Assembly (NCBI GenBank): GCA_002354335.1
Contig: DELI01000023.1
Coordinates: 62,001 to 126,000, forward strand
Direction: 5' to 3'
Length of the DNA: 64,000 nt
DNA from: Sphingobacterium sp. UBA2700
GTDB taxonomy: Bacteria > Bacteroidota > Bacteroidia > Sphingobacteriales > Sphingobacteriaceae
Numbering within the stretch: the stretch's first letter is position 1; each line of letters opens with the position of its first letter. The notes under the pieces are model-generated. The model saw nothing but the letters and a program-made list of their open reading frames with translations, ran no database searches and was not told the origin of the DNA. The position numbers and the translations under genes are program-made. Positions 29,201 to 37,590 of the stretch are shown here, in pieces.

Positions 29201-29826
29201 AGGCTGATTTCCGAGAAGATATGTTTTACCGATAACTTCGGAGCGTATACTAAGTTGACATAACGATACAGCCCTCCAAACAACGTAAAGTCCGAAAGGT
29301 CTGAAGGTATCATCTCCAGATCTCGCGAGTTATCTGTTCGAATCAATACAGGCACTTTGCCATTGAAGCGCTTGGCATCTTCCGATGCTTTAAACTTGGC
29401 TACCGCATCCGTAATATCCGCGTACCACTCATCATATCCACCCACATGCTCTGTCACCAACTGATCATAGACATAAACCTTACTCTTTTGCCCAGCGCCT
29501 TCGAAATGTAAAATAACACGTCCGTCGGCATAAGGATTATTAATTGAAAGGTTGGTTCTATACCATGCCGGACCCTGATAATAATTCTCATGTGGATTCA
29601 CCGCATCGGAAGCATTGTAGGTATGTGGCAATTGCACTTTGGACCATATAGGTACAGACTCCGGCGCGCCGGCAGGAACAGGACGAATCCCTTCCCATAT
29701 CCCCCCGAGATCAGAGCGCAAAAACTCCCAATCGTTGATGAGCCGCTGACTCGTCTGAGCCTGCAGATTCCCAACAATGGAAAGCCCGATTAATAGAATA
29801 AACGATAGATAGGTTTTTCTCAGCAT
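26251..29826 (-). CDS. GH2 glycosidase fused to alginate-lyase-like domain
   Basis: A 1191-residue secreted two-enzyme chain. Signal peptide 1-23 (NLQAQ). GH2 part (~25-820): sugar-binding domain (LINDWEF, HTYNASDAV), Ig-like domain, and TIM barrel with RGTHRHEDHAG, acid/base Glu427 in WGLGNEND and probable nucleophile Glu511 in LHVEWGGD. After a linker near residue 825 comes an alginate-lyase-like helical toroid (PF05426 type): YWWPNP near 860 and NNH at 1024-1026 in KNNHASCW, the asparagine-histidine pair used by such lyases. GH2 enzymes cleave beta-galactosides, -mannosides or -glucuronides; the lyase half would eliminate at a uronate. It is the first gene of the HTCS-controlled locus, so the glycan probably contains uronic acid. 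Substrates of both halves are inferred. Confidence 0.88.
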   Translation of the reverse strand: MLRKTYLSFILLIGLSIVGNLQAQTSQRLINDWEFLRSDLGGIWEGIRPVPAGAPESVPIWSKVQLPHTYNASDAVNPHENYYQGPAWYRTNLSINNPYADGRVILHFEGAGQKSKVYVYDQLVTEHVGGYDEWYADITDAVAKFKASEDAKRFNGKVPVLIRTDNSRDLEMIPSDLSDFTLFGGLYRYVNLVYAPKLSVKHIFSEISLQPNLKGAKVTLKGRFWNPEGVKEAILQTKIFDPKGKQIINKKQTVSISNDGNFNLDPLAVSNPSLWSPNQPNLYRVEISAIVGKDTATLKEQIGFRSFEFVASGPFHLNGERLLLRGTHRHEDHAGVGQAMTEEQIWQEMRMMKAMGVNFIRLGHYQQSRIVLEACDQLGILVWEEIPWCRGGLGGPVYQEQARRMLTNMIEQHYNHPSVIIWGLGNENDWPGDFNEFDQQKIRTFMTDLHQLSHKLDDSRKTAIRRCDFCKDIVDVYSPSIWAGWYRGVYTDYKTASRTEFERVNHFLHVEWGGDSHARRHSETPDEGLSEVMRSTSADERAGDASLFGGPARVSKDGDWSESYIVNLIDWHLKEQETMPWLTGTAYWPFKDFTTPVRPENPVPYMNQKGVVERNLNKKESYYVFQSYWTEEPMVRIYGHSWPTRWGDEGQERMVKVYSNAEEVELFHNGKSLGKKKRNSQDFPAAGLRWMVKFEKGKNELQAIAKKGKVMISDELVQDYQTEKWGKPASISLNAIETKGDTVLLEANFLDAKGVPVLDSREYMEFASAGDGFLIIDQGTSDGSSRLQAYNGRALIRFVQTGKHAVVSVKGDYISSTLINITGEDRDMTSTVVNSLRPEVLNAAEKALAEPIKTITSATSERSLGTKNDFYSEGDYWWPNPADKDGPYIRKDGMSNPDNFVAHRELVMRYGDIISDLVSGWLLTKDDRYAQRAIAHAKAWFVVKDTRMNPSMNYAQAIKGVASGRGIGLIDGIHFVEVARSLEHLKTAGKLNEKDGKAIEEWFASYLNWMNTHPYGLEEKATKNNHASCWLLQAAAFARYTNNQAMLDSCVQRYQEVILPNQMASNGSFPLEIARTKPYGYSLFNLDIFAGITRILQKHNPQAAAITVDGKNLEKGIDFMFPYVVDKTKWPYEKDVMYWDNWPIAHPFLLFGVLDFQREDLLNAWLKLPLDYSELEVRRNSPMRHPLIWIL

Positions 29827-29973
29827 AGTAAATAGGTTCTAAATCAGTAAAACGAAGATGCATGCTGGACGGTATTTTCAGGTGTTCATATCGGTTTAAA
29901 AGGGGGAGTATTTGTTCATAAAGCTTTACAAACAGTATTTAAATCCGATAAAACGGCTATTCTACATAAAATA

Positions 29974-30006
29974 AAGAGAGAGCTCTTTTTAAAAGAACTC
30001 TCTCTT
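29974..30006 (-). terminator. Terminator downstream of the DUF808 gene
   Basis: Stem AAGAGAGAG / CTCTCTCTT (29974-29982, 29998-30006), extended inside by TTCTTTT-type pairing. On the minus strand TATTTTATG follows. It lies 37 nt after the DUF808 stop. Confidence 0.75.
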
Positions 30007-30042
30007 CATTGTATTATTCTATGTTTAGTAATCTACTAATTC

Positions 30043-30918
30043 TTATGCGTGCGCTTTATCTTTCTTGCCGAATAATGCTTTGCCGACAGTCACCAATCCT
30101 AAAGCAAGTAGACCACCAACAATTGCTGCTGCAATAGATTTTACAATGCCCGGCAAGCTAGGCAACATATGGTGCAAATAGTCGATATTATGAACGAAGA
30201 TATCTCCCGATACCATCAACAAAGCAATCGTTCCGATAACGCCTAAGGATTTAATCACCAAGGGTAATAATTTCACTAGCGCATGCCCGAACTTAGCGGC
30301 AAATCCTTTATCGTTAGAACGCTTGATCAGGCTATAACCCATATCGTCCATGCGGACAATTAGCGCCACGATTCCATACACACCGACTGTTGCAATAATA
30401 GCTACTACAGAAACGGTCAGAATCTGAATGGGCAATGATTGGTCTAACACCGTTCCTAAGGCGATAATCACAATCTCTACCGATAAGATAAAGTCTGTCG
30501 TAATGGCCGATTTTATCTTCGCATTCTCCGCAATCTCCCCCTGCTCCACATTCTTTTGGATAACCTCATGCCCTTCCTTCTTACGATGGAACAGGTAGTG
30601 TACAATCTTTTCCACACCCTCATAGGCAAGGTAAAAACCACCGAGGATCAAGATATACTTAATCGCTATCGGAAATATTGCATTCAGAATCAAGGCGATT
30701 GGCACAATGATCAGCTTATTGATAAAAGAGCCCTTGGTAATTGCCCATAGCACCGGGATTTCTCGCGTTGCTAAGAAACCTGTCGCCTTTTCTGCATTAA
30801 CAGCTAAATCGTCTCCTAAAATACCCGCCGTCTTACGTGTTGCCAACTTGCTGGCTACCGCCACGTCGTCCATTAATGCAGCGATATCATCCAATACCGC
30901 AAATATGCCTGATGCCAT
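30043..30918 (-). CDS. DUF808 (YedI-like) inner-membrane protein
   Basis: A 291-residue integral membrane protein. The start MASGIFAVLDDIAALMDDVA and the following TRKTAGILGDDLAVNAEKATGF are diagnostic of DUF808 (E. coli YedI). Several long hydrophobic helices follow (IPVLWAITKGSF, IKYILILGGFYLAYEG, VVAIIATVGVYGIVALIVR, and others). The C-terminus is Lys-rich and cytoplasmic. Function is not established in the family. It is monocistronic: its own terminator lies downstream, and upstream the sulfatase gene ends 110 nt away. It looks like a housekeeping gene lying between two glycan loci rather than part of either. Confidence 0.92.
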   Translation of the reverse strand: MASGIFAVLDDIAALMDDVAVASKLATRKTAGILGDDLAVNAEKATGFLATREIPVLWAITKGSFINKLIIVPIALILNAIFPIAIKYILILGGFYLAYEGVEKIVHYLFHRKKEGHEVIQKNVEQGEIAENAKIKSAITTDFILSVEIVIIALGTVLDQSLPIQILTVSVVAIIATVGVYGIVALIVRMDDMGYSLIKRSNDKGFAAKFGHALVKLLPLVIKSLGVIGTIALLMVSGDIFVHNIDYLHHMLPSLPGIVKSIAAAIVGGLLALGLVTVGKALFGKKDKAHA

Positions 30919-31028
30919 AGTTATTAATTATCTTTTACATTTCTAAAATAGAATTAATTTAGAAATGTTTGAAATAAAATAACAAAGGGCGGTATTTATC
31001 TAGTTCAACCTGCTTACTTAATTAAGCC

Positions 31029-32642
31029 CTATTCCACTTCCTGCACTTTACTTTTCCGGAACTCTTTCATAGATGCCGGCTCTCTACTTTCAAGCTCTGC
31101 AAAATCCACCACGCCTGTCTCTTTTGCCCAATTCGCATAAGCCTGTGCCAGGCGCGACACGACTTGCTCATGCTTAGCCGCTACATTCTTAGTCTCCGTC
31201 GGGTCGTTATCCAAATCATACAGCTCCCAGGTTTGCGAAGGCCAGGTCGAAACCAACTTCCACTTTCCTACCCTCGCGGCTCTATTCCCCGCTCGCTCCC
31301 AAAACAAACCTTCTTGCCGCTGCACCTGTTGGCTCTCGCTCGTAAGCAAGGGTAGCAAACTTTTACCAGCAAGCGCATTCACTTTCGTGTCTTTATAAGC
31401 TTCTGGATACTTCGCCTTTGCCAGTTCATAAAATGTAGGTGCCAGATCAATAATATGCCCGGTTCCTTGCTTGATATTCCCCTGCTGAATTCGTCCCGGG
31501 AACCATGCGATAAACGGCGTATTGATTCCTCCCTCATACATGTAGTCTTTGAAAGCCTTAAACGGCGTGTTGCTCGCATAGGACCAATTCTTACTCTGCG
31601 ATTCATAAGAAGTCACTGTCCCAATAGCCCCCTTATTTCTATCAGACCCTTGATGCCAGCGAACCAAATCTTCAGCAGGTGCACCGTTGTCAGAAAGGAA
31701 GACAATAAGCGTATTATCCAGTTGTCCGTTCTTTTCCAATCGTTCTAAGAGCTCGCCGATGCTTTGATCCAAACGATAGACCATCGCTGCGAATATTTCC
31801 ATTTTCTTAGCCCAACCAGCCCGTTGTTCCCCGGTCAGTTTCTCCCAATCGTACAGGTCGCGATCAGCAACCGATGGGGTCAGTCCTGCCGGTATCAAAC
31901 CAATTTCGCGCTGCCTCTTTAGTCTTTGCTCCCTAAGAACCGACCAGCCCATATCATATTTACCTTTAAAACGGGCGATATCTTCCTTTGGAGCAACCAG
32001 CGGCCAATGGGGAGCCGTGTGGGCTAGGTACAGAAAGAAAGGCTCTTGTCGACTCTTGATACTATCCAAGAAACTTATAGCATTCCGTGTGATCAAGTTG
32101 GTCGAAAAGGTTGCTTGTGTTGGATATCCCTCCGCATCTGTTTCAGGGGTTCGAAGGCCCGGGGCTCCGGAGTTTGCATTCTTATCATCGCGAGGATAGA
32201 CGTAGTCAAATCCCCGTTCCCAAGGATAACTTTGTCCTTTCCCCGACACATGCCACTTACCGGAGGTTAGTGTGATGTAGCCATTCTCCTTTAGCACCTC
32301 AGCAATGGTTAAGGACTCCTTGTTCAGATAACCTTGGTATGCCGGAAGTCCGAGGTCATTAGAAAAGTAACCGACGCCCGCTTTATGTTGATACTGCCCG
32401 GTCAACAGCGATGCTCTGGTGGGCGCACAGATGGAGTTGTTATAAAACTCGCGAAGACGAAGCCCTTCTTTCGCTAGGCGATCTAAATTAGGGGTCGGAA
32501 TTTCCGACCCGTATGATCCCAGATCCGAATAACCGAGATCATCTGCCAGGATCAATATAATATTTGGTCTTTTATCTTGCGCCCATACCGATAGCGAAAG
32601 AAGAATCAGCACTGTGTTTAGGAAAATGTTCTTTCTCTTCAT
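31029..32642 (-). CDS. Secreted sulfatase (arylsulfatase family)
   Basis: Removes sulfate esters from a glycan in the periplasm. Signal peptide 1-21 (SVWAQ). The N-terminal metal motif ILADDLGYSDLG gives the paired Asp residues. The maturation motif CAPTR begins at Cys72, which must be converted to formylglycine by a sulfatase-maturating enzyme not encoded in the window. Further active-site parts are SGKWHVSGKG, AHTAPHWPL and the second metal site VFLSDNGAP. The 537-residue length and the C-terminal ELYDLDNDPTETKN subdomain are typical of S1-type sulfatases. It begins 4 nt after the susD stop, so it belongs to the SusC/SusD locus, which therefore targets a sulfated glycan (inference). Confidence 0.94.
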   Translation of the reverse strand: MKRKNIFLNTVLILLSLSVWAQDKRPNIILILADDLGYSDLGSYGSEIPTPNLDRLAKEGLRLREFYNNSICAPTRASLLTGQYQHKAGVGYFSNDLGLPAYQGYLNKESLTIAEVLKENGYITLTSGKWHVSGKGQSYPWERGFDYVYPRDDKNANSGAPGLRTPETDAEGYPTQATFSTNLITRNAISFLDSIKSRQEPFFLYLAHTAPHWPLVAPKEDIARFKGKYDMGWSVLREQRLKRQREIGLIPAGLTPSVADRDLYDWEKLTGEQRAGWAKKMEIFAAMVYRLDQSIGELLERLEKNGQLDNTLIVFLSDNGAPAEDLVRWHQGSDRNKGAIGTVTSYESQSKNWSYASNTPFKAFKDYMYEGGINTPFIAWFPGRIQQGNIKQGTGHIIDLAPTFYELAKAKYPEAYKDTKVNALAGKSLLPLLTSESQQVQRQEGLFWERAGNRAARVGKWKLVSTWPSQTWELYDLDNDPTETKNVAAKHEQVVSRLAQAYANWAKETGVVDFAELESREPASMKEFRKSKVQEVE

Positions 32643-32646
32643 AATG

Positions 32647-34113
32647 TTAATGATTTGTCCAATCTGGATGTTGTTTCAAATTTGGGTTAAGGTTTAATTC
32701 ACGCTGTGGAGTAGGAAAATGCAGATGTCGAGCAGAAGCATTATTCTTACCCGCGGCTTTCAGCTTGGCGACGTAGTAGTCCGCACCGCGCCTCACTAGA
32801 TCAAACCAACGCTGATACTCATAGACCAATTCTTTACGTCGTTCTTCAAAAACCGCCTCTCGAAAAGCATCTTTACTGAGGCTAGTTGTCAGCAAACTAG
32901 CCTTCGACCGCCTACGTACCGCGTTCAAGGCGTCTTTTGCAATAGCAGTAGGTCCATTTAATTCATTTTCTGCCTCCGCATAGATCAACAGCACTTCCGC
33001 GTACCGAATAATGGGCAAGTTCTTCGAAGATTGATTTTGATTGCCTATAACCGATTCATCGTAATACTTATTGAACTGCGGCGTGGGAAGGGCATAATAC
33101 TTACCGTCGACTGGCGATACTTTTCCGAGCGTAAAAGTCACAGCAAGGCGTGCGTCTGTTTTCTCGAAGGCCTCGTACAAGCCCCCCTGCACATGTAGTG
33201 CATCCGCATAATCGCCATTGATCCCGGGGATATCAGCAGGTGCTGAGCGCCCTGCCAGAGCATTGCCCTGATAGCCTACATTTCCCTTAAACTGTGCCGA
33301 GAAAATATGCTCCTTGCCATTCTTCTTCTCTACATGGAACACATCTGCAAAGTCCTCAAATAGCTCATAGCCCTCCTGCTCAACCACCTCTGCAGCCTTA
33401 GCTTTCGCCTTCGCATAATCTTTCTGCGTCAAATAAACCTTGGCCAACAAACTCTTTGCAGCGCCAGAACTCGCGCGTCCTCTGTCTGTATCGCTATACG
33501 CTTTATAATTGGGTAGAGCCTCGGCAGCCTGCAAATCAGCGATAATCTGTGTGTAAACCTGCGCCTCCGTACTTTTCGTCACCTGCAACTCCTCTTTACT
33601 GAGATTTGCTATGGGCTGCAACTGCAATGGAACATCGCCAAACCAGCGCACTAAATTGAAGTAATGCAATGCGCGCAAAAATCTCGCTTCCAATATCAAG
33701 CGCTTCTGAATCGTCGCGTCGATCTTGTCCGCGGGAATCTTTTCTATCGCAACGATATTAAGATTAGAAGCATTGATGGCATCATAACTTTGCTTCCATA
33801 ATTGTTCCATGCGATCATTCGAAGCATCATGCGTTAAATTACTGATGGCTCTAACATGGGCATTCCGCGCACGCGGACCCGCCTCATAGTCGTCGGTTGC
33901 CATCTCTACGCCAATCTGAAACAAGCCATTATACAGGGACTGCCCCGACTCATATAACTTTCTATAGGTTCCGGTAACCGCTGCAACAGCCTGTGCTTCG
34001 TCGAGATAGAACTGCTCATTCACGAGAATAGCACGAGGATGCTCGTCCAACTTCGAGCAAGCAGAAGCAAGCAGGGAAAACAATAGGATAATAGGTAGAT
34101 ATCTTTTTCTCAT
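32647..34113 (-). CDS. SusD/RagB family outer-membrane lipoprotein
   Basis: A 488-residue member, on the short side for the family. Lipobox Cys19 (LASAC) followed by SKLDEHPRA. Typical segments are EARFLRALHYFNLVRWFGDVPL near residue 145, PIIRYAEVLLIYAEAENELN near 370 and the C-terminal ERRKELVYEYQRWFDLVRRG with HLHFPTPQREL. It forms the binding lid for the SusC encoded 9 nt upstream and is followed after 4 nt by the sulfatase, making a minimal three-gene PUL. No separate regulator lies beside it; the unusual leader upstream of susC may provide control. Confidence 0.95.
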   Translation of the reverse strand: MRKRYLPIILLFSLLASACSKLDEHPRAILVNEQFYLDEAQAVAAVTGTYRKLYESGQSLYNGLFQIGVEMATDDYEAGPRARNAHVRAISNLTHDASNDRMEQLWKQSYDAINASNLNIVAIEKIPADKIDATIQKRLILEARFLRALHYFNLVRWFGDVPLQLQPIANLSKEELQVTKSTEAQVYTQIIADLQAAEALPNYKAYSDTDRGRASSGAAKSLLAKVYLTQKDYAKAKAKAAEVVEQEGYELFEDFADVFHVEKKNGKEHIFSAQFKGNVGYQGNALAGRSAPADIPGINGDYADALHVQGGLYEAFEKTDARLAVTFTLGKVSPVDGKYYALPTPQFNKYYDESVIGNQNQSSKNLPIIRYAEVLLIYAEAENELNGPTAIAKDALNAVRRRSKASLLTTSLSKDAFREAVFEERRKELVYEYQRWFDLVRRGADYYVAKLKAAGKNNASARHLHFPTPQRELNLNPNLKQHPDWTNH

Positions 34114-34122
34114 GACAGGATA

Positions 34123-37100
34123 TTAAAAGGTTAATGAAAGCCCAAGCGACAAGGTCTTCGCCACAGGATAGATTCCCGCATCGGTTCCAATCTGTACATT
34201 GCTGCCCGAGGTTACCTCTGGGTCAAAGCCGCGATAGTTCGTCAAGGTCAATAAGTTTTGTCCGACAAAGTAAACTTGTGCCTGATCAAGATGGGCTGAA
34301 CTTAGCCAAGTTTTAGGTAAGGAATAAGCAAATCGTAGGTTCGCCAAACGAATGAATGTTCCTGACTCGACAAATTGATCGGAGAAGATGGGTGCAGGAT
34401 CAAGCTTTGCCCGAGGATAGACCTGCGAAGGATTATCCGGAGTCCAACGATCTAAAGCATCAAGCGATGCGTTCTGCTGCCCGGTAAACATCTCCAGGTT
34501 CTGCCTATTGATATTCAGAATCTGATTACCGACCGTACCTTGTATCAAGAAGCTCAGGTCAAAACCTTGATAGGATAAGTTATTGCTGAAGCCGAAGATA
34601 AAATCAGGTTGCGCATTTCCAATGATCGCGCGGTCGTTTGCTGTAGTGAACTTGCCGTCGCCATCAATATCTTTATATAGACGATCGCCAGCCTTAGGGC
34701 TTGCATTTCCCGTATAAACTCCTTTAGTAGATTCTTCACCCACTTGTAGAATACCATCCGTTACGGTTCCATAGAATGTGCCTAATGGCTTTCCCACAGC
34801 AATCAGGTAGTTCCCGCTGATGTAGCGATCCGATCCATCGCCAATCGACAACACCTTGTTTCGGTTAAAAGAAATATTAAAATCCGAATCCCAATTAAAT
34901 GCTCCCTGTATATTTTTGCTCTTGAGGCTCAGCTCCACGCCCTTGTTGCTGACAGAGCCGAAGTTCTGCAAAGAAGTTGCGTAGCCCGAAGTCCAAGGAA
35001 TTTCCACGCTGAGCAGCAAATCTTTTGTGCGCTTGTAATAATAATCGGCAGATAGTTGTATGCGATTTTGCAGGAAAGCCAAATCTATACCCGCATCATA
35101 TTGATAGGTCGTTTCCCATCCTAACTCGGTATTCGGCACACGTTGCGAGGCAAATCCCGTCTGCACCGCATTACCAAAGTAATAGTTCAACGCATAGAGT
35201 GTCGCGAGGGACTGGTACTGACCGATCTCCTGATTTCCTGTTGCTCCGAAGCTAGCTCGAACTTTCAGATCATTGATCGTCGGCAATAGGCCGGCAAAGA
35301 AGTCTTCTTTGCTCGCCCGCCATGAAAAGGCTAGGGATGGAAAATTACCCCACTTATTAGCACTTCCGAAACGCGAACTCCCGTCGCGGCGGATGCTTGC
35401 GGAAACATAATATTTACTCGCATAATTGTAATTTACGCGGCTCAATAGGGAGTGCAATACCCAGTCGTACGCATCCGAGTTAGGGCGGATTAAGACCGAC
35501 CCGCTCTGCAGGCTGTTATAAAGAAGTTCATCGGTCACAAAACTCGAAGCTCCGGCATTAAACAAGTTCGTTCTGCTCTCCTGTTGCGTAAAACCAAGCA
35601 GCACGTTCAGATCATGCTTCCCGAAGCTCTTGTTGTATGTTAGGGTATTTTCGTTCAACCAAGCTTGATTCTCTAAGTTCCCCAAGTTGGCTGTCCCTTT
35701 GGTTCCTGCCCCCTCAAAAATATATGACGGTAGATAAAATTTATCATTTCTATTGCTCAGGTCTACTCCAAATAATACTTTAGCAGACAGGCCTTTTAAC
35801 AATTCATATTGCGCATAGGCAGTTCCTAGCACGCGTAGATTATTCGATTGATTACTGGTCTCCAGTAGTGTTGCAATCGGATTCGCAAAGATGTTCTCGA
35901 ATGGATTCCGTAGCGTATATGAACCATCCGCCTCATAGATCGTTGCTGTTGGCGGCATAATCAATAAGGAATTGATAATACCCGTCGGAGCAATCTGCGA
36001 ATTCGTTTTATTAATGGTTAGATTGGCGGAAACATCCAACCGCTCGAATGGCTTAGCATGCAGGTTGGAACGAAAACCCAGTCGACGGAAGTCTGTATTG
36101 ACCACCACGCCTTCCTGATCCAGGTAATTGGCGCCTAAATAATACTGAATTCTTTCTGCTCCACCCGTTAATGATAGCTGATGATTCTGCACCGCTCCCA
36201 CTCGGAAAGCTTCGTTCTGCCAATTGGTACCTTCGCCCATTTGGCTAATCTGCTCTTCCGATAAATATTGGTATTTTCCTCTGCTCGGGTTGGTATCATA
36301 CAGTGTTTCATTCCGTAGGCGGGCAAAGGATGGCGCATCCAACACGTCGATTTGTTTGACGACAGATTGCCAACCTTTACTCCCATCGTAGTTAAGCTGT
36401 ACGCGACCTGCCCTTCCCTTCTTCGTACTGATGATTACCACACCATTCGCACCGCGAGAGCCATAGATCGCGGTTGCCGCCGCATCCTTCAACACCTCGA
36501 TGCTTTCGATATCGCTAGGATTAATGCTCGCTAAGGGGTTGATCGGCGTCCCGCTGTTAACACCAGTACTTTCCGACTGGTTGTAAACTGGAAAACCATC
36601 GATGACATAAAGCGGCTCATTTCCTCCTTGAATGGATGCACCGCCCCGAACACGGATGCTAACGCCTGCGCCCGGTTGCCCGGAGGTCTGCGTAACTTGT
36701 ACGCCAGAGATAGCACCTTTTAGCGACTGATCGACAGAGCTTACTTTTTGTTTCAAAAAGCTTTCCGGAACGGAAGCTACTGCCCCTGTCAGATCACGGC
36801 GTCGCTGTGTGCCATAGCCGACAACGACAACCTCATCCAGATCTTCCGAAGCTGGACTTAACAGGATTTCTGTAGGTGATACTTCGACTACTAAATTCTT
36901 CGTCTTATAACCGAGGAAGCTTACTTTGATCGTAAAGGGCAGCTTCTGTCCAGTAACAAATTGAAAGCGTCCTTCTTGATCGGTTTTCACCGCGTGGGTG
37001 ACCGCATCAAGCTGTATGGTGACCCCTTCAATAGGTTGTCGGGTCAAGGAATCAAGAACAACACCTTCTAAAGATGCGTTGATGATAGGTTTGGGTTTAT

Positions 37101-37182
37101 CCTGCGCGTGCAGCGAGCCATTGAACAAGCTGAACGCCCATAGCAATAAACTGAAATACCGAAGTACTCCAATATTTTTCAT
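34123..37182 (-). CDS. SusC/RagA TonB-linked outer-membrane transporter
   Basis: A 1019-residue TonB-dependent transporter. Signal peptide to LHAQ (residue ~27); regulatory-like domain ~35-115 (LEGVVLDSLTRQPIEGVTI); plug from DEVVVVGYGTQRRRDLTGAV with PLYVIDGFPVYNQ; barrel terminus LSLGLSLTF. No STN domain. It is the first gene of the susC-susD-sulfatase operon. A perfect -7 box lies about 270 nt upstream (37450), giving a leader near 260 nt that contains a direct repeat, a hairpin followed on the opposite strand by a T-run, and, just upstream of the promoter, a palindrome. Such a long leader is unusual for the SusC genes in this window. Confidence 0.96.
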   Translation of the reverse strand: MKNIGVLRYFSLLLWAFSLFNGSLHAQDKPKPIINASLEGVVLDSLTRQPIEGVTIQLDAVTHAVKTDQEGRFQFVTGQKLPFTIKVSFLGYKTKNLVVEVSPTEILLSPASEDLDEVVVVGYGTQRRRDLTGAVASVPESFLKQKVSSVDQSLKGAISGVQVTQTSGQPGAGVSIRVRGGASIQGGNEPLYVIDGFPVYNQSESTGVNSGTPINPLASINPSDIESIEVLKDAAATAIYGSRGANGVVIISTKKGRAGRVQLNYDGSKGWQSVVKQIDVLDAPSFARLRNETLYDTNPSRGKYQYLSEEQISQMGEGTNWQNEAFRVGAVQNHQLSLTGGAERIQYYLGANYLDQEGVVVNTDFRRLGFRSNLHAKPFERLDVSANLTINKTNSQIAPTGIINSLLIMPPTATIYEADGSYTLRNPFENIFANPIATLLETSNQSNNLRVLGTAYAQYELLKGLSAKVLFGVDLSNRNDKFYLPSYIFEGAGTKGTANLGNLENQAWLNENTLTYNKSFGKHDLNVLLGFTQQESRTNLFNAGASSFVTDELLYNSLQSGSVLIRPNSDAYDWVLHSLLSRVNYNYASKYYVSASIRRDGSSRFGSANKWGNFPSLAFSWRASKEDFFAGLLPTINDLKVRASFGATGNQEIGQYQSLATLYALNYYFGNAVQTGFASQRVPNTELGWETTYQYDAGIDLAFLQNRIQLSADYYYKRTKDLLLSVEIPWTSGYATSLQNFGSVSNKGVELSLKSKNIQGAFNWDSDFNISFNRNKVLSIGDGSDRYISGNYLIAVGKPLGTFYGTVTDGILQVGEESTKGVYTGNASPKAGDRLYKDIDGDGKFTTANDRAIIGNAQPDFIFGFSNNLSYQGFDLSFLIQGTVGNQILNINRQNLEMFTGQQNASLDALDRWTPDNPSQVYPRAKLDPAPIFSDQFVESGTFIRLANLRFAYSLPKTWLSSAHLDQAQVYFVGQNLLTLTNYRGFDPEVTSGSNVQIGTDAGIYPVAKTLSLGLSLTF

Positions 37183-37190
37183 ATGTTTGC

Positions 37191-37239
37191 TTTAGTTTAA
37201 TAGTGAATACTTACAAGTGCCAACGCCAATTGAAAACTT
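37191..37239. repeat. Direct repeat copy 1 in the susC leader
   Basis: Shares TTTAGTTTAATA at its start and CCAACGCCAATTGAA with copy 2 at 37394-37446. Start-to-start distance is about 203 bp. Copy 1 lies just before the susC ATG. Confidence 0.75.
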
Positions 37240-37287
37240 GTTTCATTATTGAATTCGAGGGAAGCGTTGCTTCCCTTTTTTCTTTTT
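37196..37287 (+). ncRNA. Candidate antisense small RNA to the susC leader
   Basis: A plus-strand TATGTTTG at 37182-37189 matches the Bacteroidetes -7 box exactly, and a textbook terminator ends at 37287, leaving a transcript of roughly 90 nt with no ORF, wholly antisense to the susC 5' leader. No clear -33 element is seen. PUL-silencing antisense RNAs near susC starts are known in Bacteroides (DonS type); that this is one is inference. Confidence 0.35.
37259..37287 (+). terminator. Plus-strand intrinsic terminator inside the susC leader
   Basis: Perfect stem GGGAAGC / GCTTCCC with 3-nt loop, then TTTTTTCTTTTT. The T-run exists only on the plus strand, opposite to susC, and no plus-strand gene precedes it. 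Confidence 0.85.
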
Positions 37288-37393
37288 AGGGAATGAACTA
37301 AAGACACATTCGCATACCGAAATGCGCAGAAAGATGAGATTGTTTGAAAGGAAAAAATGCTTGTTTAGATAGATTGTTTTTCATTGAGAATGA

Positions 37394-37446
37394 TTTAGTT
37401 TAATAAATAATTTACTTGCTGTTACCAACGCCAATTGAATAACTTT
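37394..37446. repeat. Direct repeat copy 2 at the susC transcription start
   Basis: Partner of 37191-37239 (shared TTTAGTTTAATA and CCAACGCCAATTGAA). It ends next to the -7 box at 37450, so copy 2 would form the first ~50 nt of the susC leader. Confidence 0.75.
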
Positions 37447-37449
37447 TGA

Positions 37450-37457
37450 CAAATATA
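37450..37457 (-). promoter_or_regulatory. Candidate -7 box for PUL3 susC
   Basis: On the minus strand TATATTTG, an exact match to TAnnTTTG. No perfect -33 TTG; TTTA lies about 18 nt upstream. It predicts a susC leader near 260 nt. Confidence 0.5.
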
Positions 37458-37476
37458 ACAGGAATAGAAAATAAAG

Positions 37477-37493
37477 TCTACTATTTTAGTAGA
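37477..37493. promoter_or_regulatory. Palindrome upstream of the PUL3 susC promoter
   Basis: Perfect inverted repeat TCTACTA-TTT-TAGTAGA, 20 nt upstream of the -7 box, hence over the -33 region. It may be an operator; on the plus strand TTATTTTT follows, so a weak terminator is the alternative. Confidence 0.4.
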
Positions 37494-37590
37494 TTATTTT
37501 TAAAACAAGATATATACAGCTGATTTACAGCGCTATAAATTACAAAACAGAGAAAACAGTCAGGAATATTAATATTAGAACTGTTGTATG

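Noticed and set aside
30043..30918. DUF808 gene as part of a glycan locus
   Set aside because: It has its own terminator, a 110-nt gap upstream and a housekeeping-type family.
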